A program made the translations under genes and the position numbers. From the NCBI GenBank assembly GCA_022822445.1, contig JAJEBR010000112.1, positions 98,553-162,552 of the forward strand: a DNA stretch of 64,000 bases, given 5' to 3'. Positions 8,893-18,335 of the stretch are shown piece after piece. The DNA comes from Gemmatimonadota bacterium (GTDB lineage Bacteria; Gemmatimonadota; Gemmatimonadetes; Longimicrobiales; Gaopeijiaceae). The stretch's first letter is position 1, and every line of letters begins with the position of its first letter. The notes beneath the pieces were generated by a model that worked only from the letters and a program-made list of their open reading frames with translations, ran no database searches and was not told the origin of the DNA.

Positions 8893-10032
8893 TCAGCTCA
8901 GAGCCTCCTTTACCCTGGACCAGAAGCCGCGCCGCTGTCCGGCCTCGATCTTCTCGGGCGGGGCGTCTTCGATGCGGCGCAGCTTGCGCAACAGGCTCTC
9001 CTGCTCGGTGCTCAGCCGGGTCGGCACCCAGACGACGAACCGCACCAGCAGGTCGCCCCGGCCGCGCCCGTTCAGCACCGGAACACCCTCGCCCTCGATC
9101 CGGATCACCTCGCCGCTCTGTGTTCCGGCCGGGATGTCCACCCAGGTGTTGCCATCCACGGTGGGCACGGTGATCCGGGTCCCGAGCGCGGCCTGGCTGA
9201 AGGTCAGGGGAACCTCCGCGATCAGGTGGTTGCCCTTTCGCACGAAGCGGTCGTCCTCCTCGACCTCGAGCAGCACGATGATGTCTCCCCGGGGTCCGCC
9301 GCGGGGGCCCGCGTTGCCCTCCCCGCGCAGCGTGATGTAGTTCTCCGCCGATACCCCGGCCGGGATATCCACCGCGATCTCCCGCTCGGCGCGCACCCGC
9401 CCGTCGCCCCGGCAGCGGTGGCAGCTCTCCGAGATGATCGTCCCCTCCCCCTCGCAGCGGCGGCAGGGCGTCACGCTCACGAAGCGGCCGAAGACCGAAC
9501 GTTCCTCGAGGCGCTCCTCGCCCGTGCCGTTGCAGCCGGGGCAGGTGAGCGGGCGGGCCCCGTCCTTCACCCCCGTGCCGGAACAGGACTCGCAAGCGTC
9601 CAGAACCGACACCCGCACCTTCCTGCCGGCCCCGTCGCGAACATCCTTGAGCGTCAGGGGCAGCCTGATGCGGAGCGACTTGCCCCGCGTGGTTCGCGGG
9701 CCTCGTCTGCGGACGCCAAACAGCCCCTCCAACCCTCCGAGGCCGCCGAAGTCCCTCATGAAAACCTCCAGCGCATCGGAAAAGTCGAGTCCGCCACCGA
9801 AGCCGCCCTGCCCGCGCAGCCCTTCCTTGCCATAGCGGTCGTAGCGGGCCCGCTTGCCGGGATCCCGCAGTACTTCGTACGCCTCGGTGACCTCCTTGAA
9901 GCGCTCTTCCGCTTCGCTCGAGCCCGCATTGCGGTCCGGATGGTACTCCAGCGCGACCTTGCGGTAGGCCTTCTTGATCTCGTCCTGGCTGGCGGTCCTG
10001 GGAACGCGCAGCAGGGAATAGTAGTCGGACAT
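8893..10032 (-). CDS. dnaJ: Chaperone protein DnaJ
   Basis: Type-I Hsp40 co-chaperone that delivers unfolded substrates to DnaK and stimulates its ATPase. The 379-residue protein has a J domain with HPD (about residue 31), a short Gly-rich linker containing GGFGGG, and four zinc modules ([32 protein letters not shown]). Substrate-binding C-terminal beta domains follow. The G/F linker is short, with [14 protein letters not shown] in place of a long glycine/phenylalanine run. ATG at 10030-10032. It lies ten bases downstream of hrcA; neither dnaK nor grpE is in the window. Confidence 0.95.
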   Translation of the reverse strand: MSDYYSLLRVPRTASQDEIKKAYRKVALEYHPDRNAGSSEAEERFKEVTEAYEVLRDPGKRARYDRYGKEGLRGQGGFGGGLDFSDALEVFMRDFGGLGGLEGLFGVRRRGPRTTRGKSLRIRLPLTLKDVRDGAGRKVRVSVLDACESCSGTGVKDGARPLTCPGCNGTGEERLEERSVFGRFVSVTPCRRCEGEGTIISESCHRCRGDGRVRAEREIAVDIPAGVSAENYITLRGEGNAGPRGGPRGDIIVLLEVEEDDRFVRKGNHLIAEVPLTFSQAALGTRITVPTVDGNTWVDIPAGTQSGEVIRIEGEGVPVLNGRGRGDLLVRFVVWVPTRLSTEQESLLRKLRRIEDAPPEKIEAGQRRGFWSRVKEALS

Positions 10033-10042
10033 GGTTGGCGTG

Positions 10043-11164
10043 TTATCCGGCGCGGTGCCGCGTCCCCCTCGGCGCGACGCGTGAGTCCTGCACCGGCTCC
10101 TGGGGCTCCAGCATGCGGGTGACGAGGGATGAAGTGTAGTCCACGATGGCGATGACCTTCTCGTAGGGCATCCTCGTCGGTCCGATGACGCCCAGTATCC
10201 CCCGCAGGCGCCCGAACCGGTATCCCGAGGTGACGAGCGTGAAGCCGGAGAGTTCCGGCGCGTGCTCGGACCCGATGGTGACGAAGGGTCCCCGCTGCAC
10301 CGCGCGCCTTCCCAGGACCTTCGCCAGAAGCTCCTTCTGCTCGGTCAGCGCGATCAGGTCCTTGAGGCGGTCGCTGGTCGAGAACTCCGGCTGCGCCGCG
10401 ATGGAGGATGTCTGTCCCAGTACGACCTGGTCCTCGCCGCTGGTTTCGGCCGCGAAGAACTCCTCGCCCGATTCGATGAAGATGTTGAGGATGTCACGTG
10501 CGGCGGGATCTTCAACTGCGTCACGGAGACGGTTCCCGAATGTGCGCCGGATCTCGAGGAAGGTGAGCCCGCCGAGCCGCTCGTTGAGGACCTGGCGGAT
10601 CAGGTCCAGGATGTCGGAAGGGGCCTCACCCGGAAGGTCGATGTAAACGGTCCGAACCATCCCCGACTGGACCGTGACGACCATCAGCACCTTTTGCGAC
10701 GATACCTGGATCAGGTCGATCTTCTCCAGGCGGGCGTTGTCGAGCTGTGGAACGGACCCGACGCCGAGTTCATTGACCAGGATTCCGAGCGCCCGTGTCG
10801 CATTCTGGAGGATCCTCTCCAGAGTGTAGTCTCCCGTCCACAGCTCTCGCTCGATCCGGGCCTGTTCCTGCTCGGTGAGACTCTCGGGTTGCACGACGCT
10901 GTCCACGAAGAACCGGTAGGCCAGGTCGGTGGGGACCCGTCCCGCCGAGGTATGCGGGTGGGTGAGATAGCCGTCCTCCTCCAGATCAGCCATCGTGTTG
11001 CGGATCGTGGCCGGAGAGACGCCGAACTCGTAGCGGCGGGTCAGCGTGCGGCTGCCCGCGGGTTCGGCGGTCTCGACGTAGGTGCGAATGACCGCCTCGA
11101 GCACCGCGCGCTCCCGTTCGGATAGCGGCGGGCGTTCTGTCCGGTGGCGCAGGTCCATGATCAC
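10043..11164 (-). CDS. hrcA: Heat-inducible transcription repressor HrcA
   Basis: Represses chaperone operons by binding CIRCE operators and is itself kept active by GroEL. The 373-residue product has the winged-helix N-terminus ([28 protein letters not shown] type, then [18 protein letters not shown]) and the GAF-like HrcA domain with the family segment [12 protein letters not shown]. Start: a GTG at 11162-11164 overlaps the hemW TGA as GTGA, and an ATG lies two codons further in at 11156-11158. I kept the GTG because this overlap recurs in the window, but either is possible. I saw no CIRCE inverted repeat (TTAGCACTC-N9-GAGTGCTAA) near this operon. Confidence 0.93.
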   Translation of the reverse strand: MIMDLRHRTERPPLSERERAVLEAVIRTYVETAEPAGSRTLTRRYEFGVSPATIRNTMADLEEDGYLTHPHTSAGRVPTDLAYRFFVDSVVQPESLTEQEQARIERELWTGDYTLERILQNATRALGILVNELGVGSVPQLDNARLEKIDLIQVSSQKVLMVVTVQSGMVRTVYIDLPGEAPSDILDLIRQVLNERLGGLTFLEIRRTFGNRLRDAVEDPAARDILNIFIESGEEFFAAETSGEDQVVLGQTSSIAAQPEFSTSDRLKDLIALTEQKELLAKVLGRRAVQRGPFVTIGSEHAPELSGFTLVTSGYRFGRLRGILGVIGPTRMPYEKVIAIVDYTSSLVTRMLEPQEPVQDSRVAPRGTRHRAG

Positions 11165-12408
11165 ATCGTTTCGTGGCGAACCCCTGGGTATTTGAAAATC
11201 TCCCGTGGACCGCCGCCGTCAACCGGTCCGGACGCCCCGGGGGGGCCGACCGGCCCTTCCGGGTCACTTCGTTCGAGGGCGGCGTCAAGCTCCAGGGTCA
11301 GTGCATCCAGCAGGAGCCAGCCCTTGGGCGTGAGGTGCACGGCGCCGTCCTTTCGCTCGGCGAGACCTCGGGTCTTCCAGCGGTCCGCGACGGACGAGGC
11401 GACCGCGTCCAGTCCGGCCGCGCGCAGCCCCTTCCGGGTCCGCAGTGCCAGCCACACCCCCTCCAGCCGGGCCTGCCGCGGGCCAGGGGTTTCTTCGCCC
11501 GACAGACCGCTTCCGGTCCGGATGACCTGGTCCCGGTACACGGCCCAGCCGCGTTCGTTCCACCAGCGCCGCCCGCCCGCGTAGCTGTGCGCCCCGTTCC
11601 CCAGCCCCAGGTACGGCGCTCCCTGCCAGCAGGCGGTGTTGTGACGGGATGCGAATCCGGGGAGCGCGAAGTTCGACAACTCGTAGTGCTCGTACCCGGC
11701 CCGGGCGAGGGTCTCGGCGGCGAGGAGGTACTCCTCCCGGTAGCGCGACTCGCCGCAGGGGGTGACCCGCCGTTCTCCCACCGCGCGTGCCAGCGGCGTT
11801 CCCTTCTCCACGGTCAGTCCGTACAGGGAGATGTGCGGCGCCCGCAGGGTGAGCGCGTGCTCCAGATCGCCCTTCCAGTCACGGGAGACCGCTGCGGGAA
11901 GCCCGAAGATGAGGTCGATCGACAGATTGGATATGCCTGCCGCCCTCGCGGTCTCCACGGCCACATCGGCGTCGTCTGCCGAATGCAGGCGGCCCATCCA
12001 ACGCAGCGCCGCGCGGCTGAAGCTCTGCACCCCGAAGGACACACGGTTGACTCCGCCTTCCGCCCAGCGCCGGGCGACACGTCCGGTGAAGGACTCCGGA
12101 TTGGCTTCCACGGTCCACTCGAAACCCGGTGTCCGGGTGCTGTGTCCGAACACGCCGGCCAGCTCGGCTACACGGCGCGGATCGAGCAGCGACGGAGTGC
12201 CGCCGCCGACATAGAGGGTCTCCAGCGACGGAGCGAGGCTGACGGTGCCGGACCCCTCCACCCACTCCAGCTCGGTCCGGACCGCGGCCAGCCACTCCGC
12301 GCTGTCCGGACGGCGGTCCACCTCCACGGCGAAGTCGCAGTAGCAGCAGCGGCGCGCGCAGAACGGCGCGTGCACGTACACGTTGCGGACATCGGTGAGC
12401 GCCTTCAC
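11161..12408 (-). CDS. hemW: Heme chaperone HemW (radical SAM)
   Basis: Radical-SAM-type protein that binds and delivers heme, formerly called oxygen-independent coproporphyrinogen III oxidase-like. It has the HemW form of the cluster motif, C17-x3-C21-x2-C24 followed by DF, the GGGTPS loop, the VSFGVQSF segment and a C-terminal HemN_C domain. It lacks the extra N-terminal cysteine of true HemN. 415 residues, of which the last 35 are a proline/glycine-rich tail. GTG start at 12406-12408 overlaps the dprA TGA (GTGA). Confidence 0.9.
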   Translation of the reverse strand: MKALTDVRNVYVHAPFCARRCCYCDFAVEVDRRPDSAEWLAAVRTELEWVEGSGTVSLAPSLETLYVGGGTPSLLDPRRVAELAGVFGHSTRTPGFEWTVEANPESFTGRVARRWAEGGVNRVSFGVQSFSRAALRWMGRLHSADDADVAVETARAAGISNLSIDLIFGLPAAVSRDWKGDLEHALTLRAPHISLYGLTVEKGTPLARAVGERRVTPCGESRYREEYLLAAETLARAGYEHYELSNFALPGFASRHNTACWQGAPYLGLGNGAHSYAGGRRWWNERGWAVYRDQVIRTGSGLSGEETPGPRQARLEGVWLALRTRKGLRAAGLDAVASSVADRWKTRGLAERKDGAVHLTPKGWLLLDALTLELDAALERSDPEGPVGPPGASGPVDGGGPREIFKYPGVRHETM

Positions 12409-13472
12409 GCGGCCCCTTCGCGGACCATCGGCCGGCGTCCCGGCGTGCGCATCACCCGCCCGTCCCGGGTGGTGGCCACAAATCCCCGGATCTCCAGGAT
12501 CATCAGCGTGGCCCCCACCTCATCCGCCGCGCGGCCGGCCGTGGCCGCCACCTCCTCCACGGTGACGGGAGCGGCGGGGACCGCGGCGAGCAGGTCGCGC
12601 AGCTCCGGCTCCACCGGCACGGGCCTTTCGGTGAAGGAATCCCCTCCGAGGTTCGTATTCGTTATGATGGCGGCCCCCTGGGCGATCAGCCCGTTCGTAC
12701 CCTCGCTGGTGGCGCGGTCGATCGGTCCCGGCACGGCGTGCACGTCGCGCCCCACCGTCAGGGCGTGATCGGCGGTGATGAGCGCGCCGCTGCGCCGCGA
12801 CGCCTCCACGATGATCACATCGCTCGCCAGCGCGGCGATGATCCGGTTGCGCCGCGGGAAGTGATGCGGCTCGGCGCGCGCCCCCGGTTCGAACTCGGAT
12901 ACGACCACTCCGTGCTTCAGGATCTCCCGGTAGAGCCGGGTGTTGCTCGCGGGCGAGGGGACGTCCACTCCGGATCCGAGGACGGCGGCCGTGGGGCCCG
13001 GGAGCGCACCCCGGTGGGCTTCGGCGTCGACCCCCATCGCCATCCCGGACACTACGCAGCGGCCCTGCGCCGCCAGCCGGGCTCCCAGCGCGCGGGACAC
13101 GCGGCGGCCGTAAGCGGTCGCGCGGCGGGACCCAACGACGGCAACGCACGGGCCATGCAGCAGTTCGGTCCTCCCCAGGGTGAAGAGGACCGCGGGCGGA
13201 CTGTGGAGATTGCCGAGTCGTTCGGGGTAGCCCTCCCCCTTGTAGACCAGAACCCCGATACCCGCCTCCCCGCACCGCCGCAGGAGGTCGCGCGCCCGCC
13301 GGGCGGGTGCCGCACCCCGGCGAGCCCTTTCGGCCCCTCGATCGGCTTCCTTCGCAAACGCGTCGGCGTCCGCCGCCAACGCCGCCCCCGGCGAGCCGAA
13401 GGCGTCGACCAGCTTCCGGAAGTGCCGGGGGCCGACGCCCGTTACGCAGTACAGCGTCAGCGCCTCGATCAT
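12405..13472 (-). CDS. dprA: DNA-processing protein DprA
   Basis: Loads RecA on single-stranded DNA entering by natural transformation. The 355-residue protein has an N-terminal helix-hairpin-helix (LYCVTGVGPRHFRKLVDAFG), the Rossmann-like core with VAVVGSRRATAYG, SGMAMGVDAEAH, HFPRRNRIIAAL and SGALITADHAL, and a C-terminal winged-helix segment. The ATG at 13470-13472 overlaps the obgE TGA as ATGA. The same frame runs further upstream but into obgE, so the internal ATG, which begins at the conserved MIEALTLYCVTG, is preferred. Confidence 0.93.
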   Translation of the reverse strand: MIEALTLYCVTGVGPRHFRKLVDAFGSPGAALAADADAFAKEADRGAERARRGAAPARRARDLLRRCGEAGIGVLVYKGEGYPERLGNLHSPPAVLFTLGRTELLHGPCVAVVGSRRATAYGRRVSRALGARLAAQGRCVVSGMAMGVDAEAHRGALPGPTAAVLGSGVDVPSPASNTRLYREILKHGVVVSEFEPGARAEPHHFPRRNRIIAALASDVIIVEASRRSGALITADHALTVGRDVHAVPGPIDRATSEGTNGLIAQGAAIITNTNLGGDSFTERPVPVEPELRDLLAAVPAAPVTVEEVAATAGRAADEVGATLMILEIRGFVATTRDGRVMRTPGRRPMVREGAA

Positions 13473-14497
13473 GGTTCCTCCGGGTCCGGGGATTGCTGCG
13501 CGGGCCGTGACGCGCCGAGCTGGCGCCAGCACCCCTCCAGCAATTCGTCCACGCCCTTGCCGGTTACGGCGCTCACGCGGTGGACGCTCCAGGCTTCCGG
13601 AGCGTCCAGCTCCGGCGGCTCTTCACCGGGAGCGAGGAGGTCCGCCTTGGAGAACGCCACCGCGTACGGGAGGTCGGCGAGCCCGGAGGCATGCGTCTCC
13701 GCGTAGCGCGCCAGTTCATCAAGCAGCCCCGCCAGCGTTTCTCCCGGGTCCGGACCGTCTACCGGGAGCAGGATCACCAGCGCGCGGGTGCGCTCGATGT
13801 GGCGCAGGAAGCGGTGGCCGAGCCCCTTCCCTTCATGCGCCCCTTCGATGATCCCGGGGATGTCGGCGACAACGAAGGAGCGAAACCCCGTCAGCTCGAC
13901 GACCCCCAGGTTGGGCGTGAGGGTCGTGAAGGGATAGTCGGCGATCTTCGGCCGGGCGTGGCTGATGCGGGCCAGGAGAGTCGACTTGCCGGCATTGGGC
14001 TCGCCGACCAGGCCCACGTCGGCGAGGAGCTTGAGTTCAAGACGGAGCCGCCGCTCCTCGCCTTCGCCTCCCGGCTCCCATCTGCGAGGAGCCTGCCGGG
14101 TGGGCGAGGTGAAGCGCGCGTTTCCGCGCCCGCCGCGTCCCCCGAGCGCGACGACCAGGGCTTCGTCCGCTTCCAGCAGCTCACCCAGTACCGCGCCGTT
14201 GCCGTCATCGACGGCGATCGTGCCGCACGGCACCCTCAGGACGAGGTCGCGCCCGCTCCTTCCCGTCCGGTTGGATCCTCCGCCGTGCGTCCCCCGCTCG
14301 GCGCTGTAGTGCCGCTTGTAGCGGAAGTCGCTCAGGGTGGTGAGCCCCGCGTCCGCCACCAGCCGCACGTCGCCGCCCTTCCCCCCGTCACCGCCCGCGG
14401 GCCCTCCGCGCGGCACCCCCTTTTCCCGGCGGAATGCCTCCGCCCCCGAGCCACCGCGGCCACCGCGGACCTCGATCGTCACCGAGTCCAGGAACAT
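13469..14497 (-). CDS. obgE: GTPase Obg
   Basis: Essential GTPase that helps late 50S ribosome assembly and links it to stringent response and replication. 342 residues: the glycine-rich Obg domain (MFLDSVTIEVRGGRGGSG to residue about 155), then the G domain with G1 GEPNAGKST, G3 DIPGIIEGAHEGKGLGHRFL and a G4-type FSKADL. The ATG at 14495-14497 matches the usual start; a GTG three codons upstream (14504-14506) overlaps the TGA of the preceding gene as GTGA and may be used instead. There is no long C-terminal OCT extension. Confidence 0.94.
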   Translation of the reverse strand: MFLDSVTIEVRGGRGGSGAEAFRREKGVPRGGPAGGDGGKGGDVRLVADAGLTTLSDFRYKRHYSAERGTHGGGSNRTGRSGRDLVLRVPCGTIAVDDGNGAVLGELLEADEALVVALGGRGGRGNARFTSPTRQAPRRWEPGGEGEERRLRLELKLLADVGLVGEPNAGKSTLLARISHARPKIADYPFTTLTPNLGVVELTGFRSFVVADIPGIIEGAHEGKGLGHRFLRHIERTRALVILLPVDGPDPGETLAGLLDELARYAETHASGLADLPYAVAFSKADLLAPGEEPPELDAPEAWSVHRVSAVTGKGVDELLEGCWRQLGASRPAQQSPDPEEP

Positions 14498-14502
14498 GGC
14501 GC

Positions 14503-15507
14503 TCACGGATCCACGGTCAGGCGGCCCACCACATCCCCGAGGGTGTTGGTGAGCGTCGGTTCGACATGCTCCGCCAATGACCGCGCCGCGCCGGCCGACA
14601 GGATGCCGGCCCGGGATAGAACGCCCAGCAGCGCCGGGGGCGCCGCCCGCCAGGCCCCGTCCTCCACCTTGACGGCCACACCGAGCCCGCGCTCCCGGTC
14701 GGCGGCGACGTAGATCCCTTCCGCCCCCGTCTTGGCGATCACGCGCCCTCCTTCCACCTCCATGAGGCGTGTGCAGAGCCGGCCGGTGCCCGCGACCATG
14801 AAGGGATGTGACACCATCGCTCCGACCATCCGGCCGGGCGCTCCACCCTCCCCCGCAGCCGCCACCAGCCGAGCCATCGCTGCGGCGAGATCCAGCAGCG
14901 GGACCGCGAACGTCGGCACTCCGCAGCCGTCCACCGCCCACGGTATCGTGCGGGCGTCGCACCGCATCCACCGGCCGAGTTCGCGTCGCATGCGCTGCTG
15001 TACCGGGTGTTCCGCGCGCTCGTAGCCACGCAGGGGCCATCCGTGGAAGGCGGCCAGCGCGAGCATCCCGGCGTGTTTGCCGGAGCAGTTGCTCATGATC
15101 GAGGTGAGCGGCGTGCCCGCGCGGGCCAGTTCGCGCTCGCGCTGGCGCGACAGCGGGGAGTGGGTGCCGCAGACGAGCAGCGACTCCGCCACGCCGGCCT
15201 TCGCCAGCATCGAGCGCGCCACGGCCAGGTGTGCCTCCTCCGAATTGTGTGAACCGCAACACAGCGCGATCTCCTCATCGGAAAACCCGAAATGGTCCGC
15301 AGCCCCGTCCGCCACCAGCGGAAGGGCCTGGAACGGCTTCGCCGCCGACCGCAGTACCGTGGGGCGTCCAGTGTCCCCCCAGCTGGCGGCTATGCGCCCC
15401 GCGGCGTCCACGACCACCGCATGTACCCGGTGGGTGGATTCCAGCAGCGGCCCCCGGTTCGTCTTGACCGTCAGGGGCCCGCCATCCGGTCTCACGGAAG
15501 GGTGCAT
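14503..15507 (-). CDS. Asparaginase (L-asparaginase II family)
   Basis: Member of the AnsA/L-asparaginase II family (PF06089-type), proposed to hydrolyse asparagine; few members have been tested. The 334-residue protein shows the family segments RGPLLESTHRVHAVVVDAAG, RSAAKPFQALPLV, ALCCGSHNSEEAH, SNCSGKHAGMLA and VDGCGVPTFAVPL. I chose the ATG at 15505-15507, because the open frame upstream is proline/arginine-rich and enters ctpA. Its TGA overlaps the alternative obgE GTG. It sits between ctpA and obgE with no metabolic partner nearby. Confidence 0.85.
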   Translation of the reverse strand: MHPSVRPDGGPLTVKTNRGPLLESTHRVHAVVVDAAGRIAASWGDTGRPTVLRSAAKPFQALPLVADGAADHFGFSDEEIALCCGSHNSEEAHLAVARSMLAKAGVAESLLVCGTHSPLSRQRERELARAGTPLTSIMSNCSGKHAGMLALAAFHGWPLRGYERAEHPVQQRMRRELGRWMRCDARTIPWAVDGCGVPTFAVPLLDLAAAMARLVAAAGEGGAPGRMVGAMVSHPFMVAGTGRLCTRLMEVEGGRVIAKTGAEGIYVAADRERGLGVAVKVEDGAWRAAPPALLGVLSRAGILSAGAARSLAEHVEPTLTNTLGDVVGRLTVDP

Positions 15508-15619
15508 CCGGCGACGTTCAACATTGGCGACGGCTGGCGGGCGTTTCCATGGCAGGATGGGCGCCGGGTCCGGAGGCGGTGGTCGGAGCGGGCGATCGCA
15601 CCACCCGGCCTCGCCCCTC

Positions 15620-17287
15620 TCAGCGGAGATCACCCCCCGGGGCGGGCCCGCCGTCCGCCGGCGCGGTCACCGCCAGCGGAGATCCCGCAAGTGCGAAGAG
15701 GTCGGACCGGCTCTTCGCCGCGAGCAGCAGTTCCACCGCCCGGGCGAGCTGCGCGTCGGTCTCGCGGGCCCGCCTGAAGCGCCCCAGGTCGTCCCACGCC
15801 AGCGACGCGATATCGCTGCCAAGGCTGAACTCCAGCGCGCGGCGCGCCTGCATGAACGTCTCGAGGGGGACTTCGAAGCCGCGTTCCAGCAGAGCGGCAT
15901 GGAAGCTCTCGAGATCCGCATCGGCAAGGACGAAACCGGGTTCCAGATCCGGGTGCCTGCCGAGGAAGTCGACTGCCCAGCTGTGGCGGGCCGCGAACAA
16001 GCCGATCCCGGAGGCGAGGATTTCGTCGAGCGCGGTCCGTTCAACGGTGGTGAGCGTGTCCTGCAGTACCCACAGGTCGGGAACGATGCCGCCGCCGCCG
16101 TGGAGCAGACGTCCCCCGGAGGAGGTGAAGCGGGGCTTGTCGCCCAGGTCGGGCCGCTCCGCCGGATTGCCGGTCACGGTGATCGGCCCGTCCCCGAGGC
16201 GGCTGGTCCGCGCGCTGCGGTTCCGTTCGATCGAACGGCCGACCGGTGTGTACCAGCGCGCGGTCGTGAGCCCCAGCACGTTCCCGCCCGCAAGCGGAAA
16301 GAGCGACTGCACCGACCCCTTGCCGTACGTGGTGGTGCCGATCAGCAGGGCGCGATCGTGATCCTGGAGAGCACCCGCCACGATCTCCGAGGCCGAAGCG
16401 CTCGTCCTCCCGACCAGGACCACGACCGGCAGGTCGGAATAGGCCTGATCCCCCATGGCGACGAATGCCTCGGGATCCGCCGACCGGGTGCGGATCTCGA
16501 CGATCGGCTTGCCCCGGTCGAGAAAGAGGTCCGTGAGCGCCACGCCCTCGGTAAGCAGGCCGCCCCGGTTCGCGCGCAGGTCCAGGACGAGTGAAGTCAT
16601 GCCCTCTGCCGAAAGGGAGTCGATGGCGGCCCGCACCTCCCGCGTGGTGGTGCGGTTGAAGGTGAGGAGCGGCACGTACCCGATTCCGCCCTCCAGCATG
16701 GCGGCGAAGGGAACCGACGGCACCTGAATCGCCGCGCGCGTCACCTCGAAGGTGATGACGCGGTCGACACCGGGGCGCCTCACCCCGATCCGGACGCTCG
16801 TCCCCGGCTCCCCCCGGAGCAGTCCTACCGCCTGGTCGGACACCCATCCCTCCACCGACTGGTCATCCACCTCCACGATCCGGTCGCCGGGCCTCATCCC
16901 GGCCCGGGCGGCCGGCGTCCCGGGGATCGGGGCCGAAACCGTGATAAACCCGTCCAGGTTGATGACCTCGATGCCGACGCCCCGGTAGTCGCCCTGTGTG
17001 CGGATCCGCTCCTCTTCCCAGTCCCTGGCCGTAAGGAACCGCGAGTTGGGATCGTCGAGCTGGTCCACCAGACCGTTGAAGGCCGCCTCGTAGAGCCCGC
17101 CGACATCCACCTCCTCGACGAAGTCGTTCTCGATGTGCCGCATGACCTCGTCGAAGATGCGGGCATGGAGGTAGATGCTGCTGGTCGAGCCCACGTCGCT
17201 CTGCAGGAGCCATCCGCCGCAAATGACCGCACCGATGAAGACCAATCCCGGCAGCCGTAACGATTTCGACCTGTTCATCGGCCTCAT
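15620..17287 (-). CDS. ctpA: C-terminal processing peptidase, S41 family
   Basis: Periplasmic tail-specific serine protease. The 555-residue protein has one N-terminal membrane anchor or signal (LPGLVFIGAVICGGWLL), a PDZ domain with DYRGVGIEV...PAARAGMRPGDRIVEVD (about residues 95-170), and the S41 catalytic core. The Ser/Lys dyad region is present as SASASEIVAGAL and TTYGKGSVQSLF. A C-terminal helical extension of roughly 130 residues follows. ATG at 17285-17287 overlaps the tmk TGA as ATGA. The substrate cannot be inferred. Confidence 0.92.
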   Translation of the reverse strand: MRPMNRSKSLRLPGLVFIGAVICGGWLLQSDVGSTSSIYLHARIFDEVMRHIENDFVEEVDVGGLYEAAFNGLVDQLDDPNSRFLTARDWEEERIRTQGDYRGVGIEVINLDGFITVSAPIPGTPAARAGMRPGDRIVEVDDQSVEGWVSDQAVGLLRGEPGTSVRIGVRRPGVDRVITFEVTRAAIQVPSVPFAAMLEGGIGYVPLLTFNRTTTREVRAAIDSLSAEGMTSLVLDLRANRGGLLTEGVALTDLFLDRGKPIVEIRTRSADPEAFVAMGDQAYSDLPVVVLVGRTSASASEIVAGALQDHDRALLIGTTTYGKGSVQSLFPLAGGNVLGLTTARWYTPVGRSIERNRSARTSRLGDGPITVTGNPAERPDLGDKPRFTSSGGRLLHGGGGIVPDLWVLQDTLTTVERTALDEILASGIGLFAARHSWAVDFLGRHPDLEPGFVLADADLESFHAALLERGFEVPLETFMQARRALEFSLGSDIASLAWDDLGRFRRARETDAQLARAVELLLAAKSRSDLFALAGSPLAVTAPADGGPAPGGDLR

Positions 17288-17955
17288 GCGCGTCGCCTCA
17301 TCATTGATCCAGCCCCGCCACTGCCGGAGGTTTCCGGAAATCTCGCAACCACTTCACCCAGGATCCGCATCTCGACCTCGTCGGGACTGCCGCACGCCGA
17401 TACCAGTACGGCGTTCCCCTGGTTCGCCGACATTTCAACATATCCCTGCCGCACCCTGCGGTGAAAGTCGGCGCTGGCCGATTCGAAGCGGTCCCCACCC
17501 TTCCCCTGTCGCCTCTGCCGGGCCATGCCCTCCTCGATGGGAAGGTCGAGCACGATGCAGAGGTCCGGCACCAGCCCGGCGGTTGCGTAGGCGTTCAATG
17601 GGGCAATGCGCTCAACGCCGATCTCACTGCCGTATCCCTGGTAGGCGAAGGTGCTCATTTCGAAGCGGTCGGACACCACCCAGCTGCCGCCGGCCAGGGC
17701 GGGTTCCACGACGCACCGGACGAAGGCCGAGCGGGCGGCCAGAATCAGGAGCAGCTCGGTCTCCGGCGGCACGGCCACGTCGCCGCGGTGGAGGACCAGT
17801 TCGCGGATCCGCTCCCCCACCGGGGTCCCGCCCGGCTCGCGCGCCACCACCACCTCCAGGCCCGCCGCGCGCAGGAACGCGCGCAACCGTTCGGCCTGGG
17901 TGGTCTTGCCGGTCCCTTCGCCTCCTTCGACGACGATGAAGCGCCCGCGCGCCAC
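17284..17955 (-). CDS. tmk: Thymidylate kinase
   Basis: Phosphorylates dTMP to dTDP. 223 residues with the P-loop VVEGGEGTGKTTQ (about residues 8-20), the REPGGTPVGERIR motif, the DRFEMSTFAYQGYG DRY-like motif, and a LID region RRQGKGGDRFE. The 22 C-terminal residues are Ser/Gly-rich. GTG start at 17953-17955; nothing better lies nearby. It is followed by ctpA with an ATGA overlap. Confidence 0.93.
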   Translation of the reverse strand: MARGRFIVVEGGEGTGKTTQAERLRAFLRAAGLEVVVAREPGGTPVGERIRELVLHRGDVAVPPETELLLILAARSAFVRCVVEPALAGGSWVVSDRFEMSTFAYQGYGSEIGVERIAPLNAYATAGLVPDLCIVLDLPIEEGMARQRRQGKGGDRFESASADFHRRVRQGYVEMSANQGNAVLVSACGSPDEVEMRILGEVVARFPETSGSGGAGSMMRRRA

Positions 17956-17971
17956 CTGTGGAGCCGTCCCT

Positions 17972-18331
17972 TCAGGAAGTCAGGATGATCGGAGACGCGG
18001 CACCGGCCCGCATCCCCTCCTGGATGGCCGCGTCCGCCCTGTGCATGACGCGGTCGAAGTTCGCCTGCGCCGCGACAAGGCTCTGGTAGACCGAAAGCGT
18101 CTGCAGCTCCCCCAGGGCGGTCTCGTAGGCCTCCATGTCTTCGGGAGCGGGCTGTTTGCCCCGCTGCACCGCGGCCTGCAGCGAGCCCTCGATCTCGACC
18201 AGCCGGTTGCGCAGCGTGGTCATCTCGCGGTCGTCGTCCGCGCTCTCCTTCGCTCTGGCCAGCGTGCGGTACTCGGGCGTCCCTCCGAGGGCGCGACCGA
18301 GTGATTCCGCCAGTTCCTCGATTCTCGACAT
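17972..18331 (-). CDS. YlbF/YmcA family protein
   Basis: A 119-residue all-helical protein of the YlbF family; the Bacillus members YlbF and YmcA form an Fe-S complex that influences RNase Y. Family look: N-terminal MSRIEELAESLGRAL, a PEYRTLARAKESADDD helix and the central QPAPEDMEAYETALGEL segment. ATG at 18329-18331 has a clear GGAGG eight bases upstream, inside the end of prmC. The role here is unknown. Confidence 0.7.
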   Translation of the reverse strand: MSRIEELAESLGRALGGTPEYRTLARAKESADDDREMTTLRNRLVEIEGSLQAAVQRGKQPAPEDMEAYETALGELQTLSVYQSLVAAQANFDRVMHRADAAIQEGMRAGAASPIILTS

Positions 18332-18335
18332 CTTC

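Noticed and set aside
10033..11200. CIRCE operator near hrcA/dnaJ
   Set aside because: I looked for TTAGCACTC-N9-GAGTGCTAA and found nothing close.
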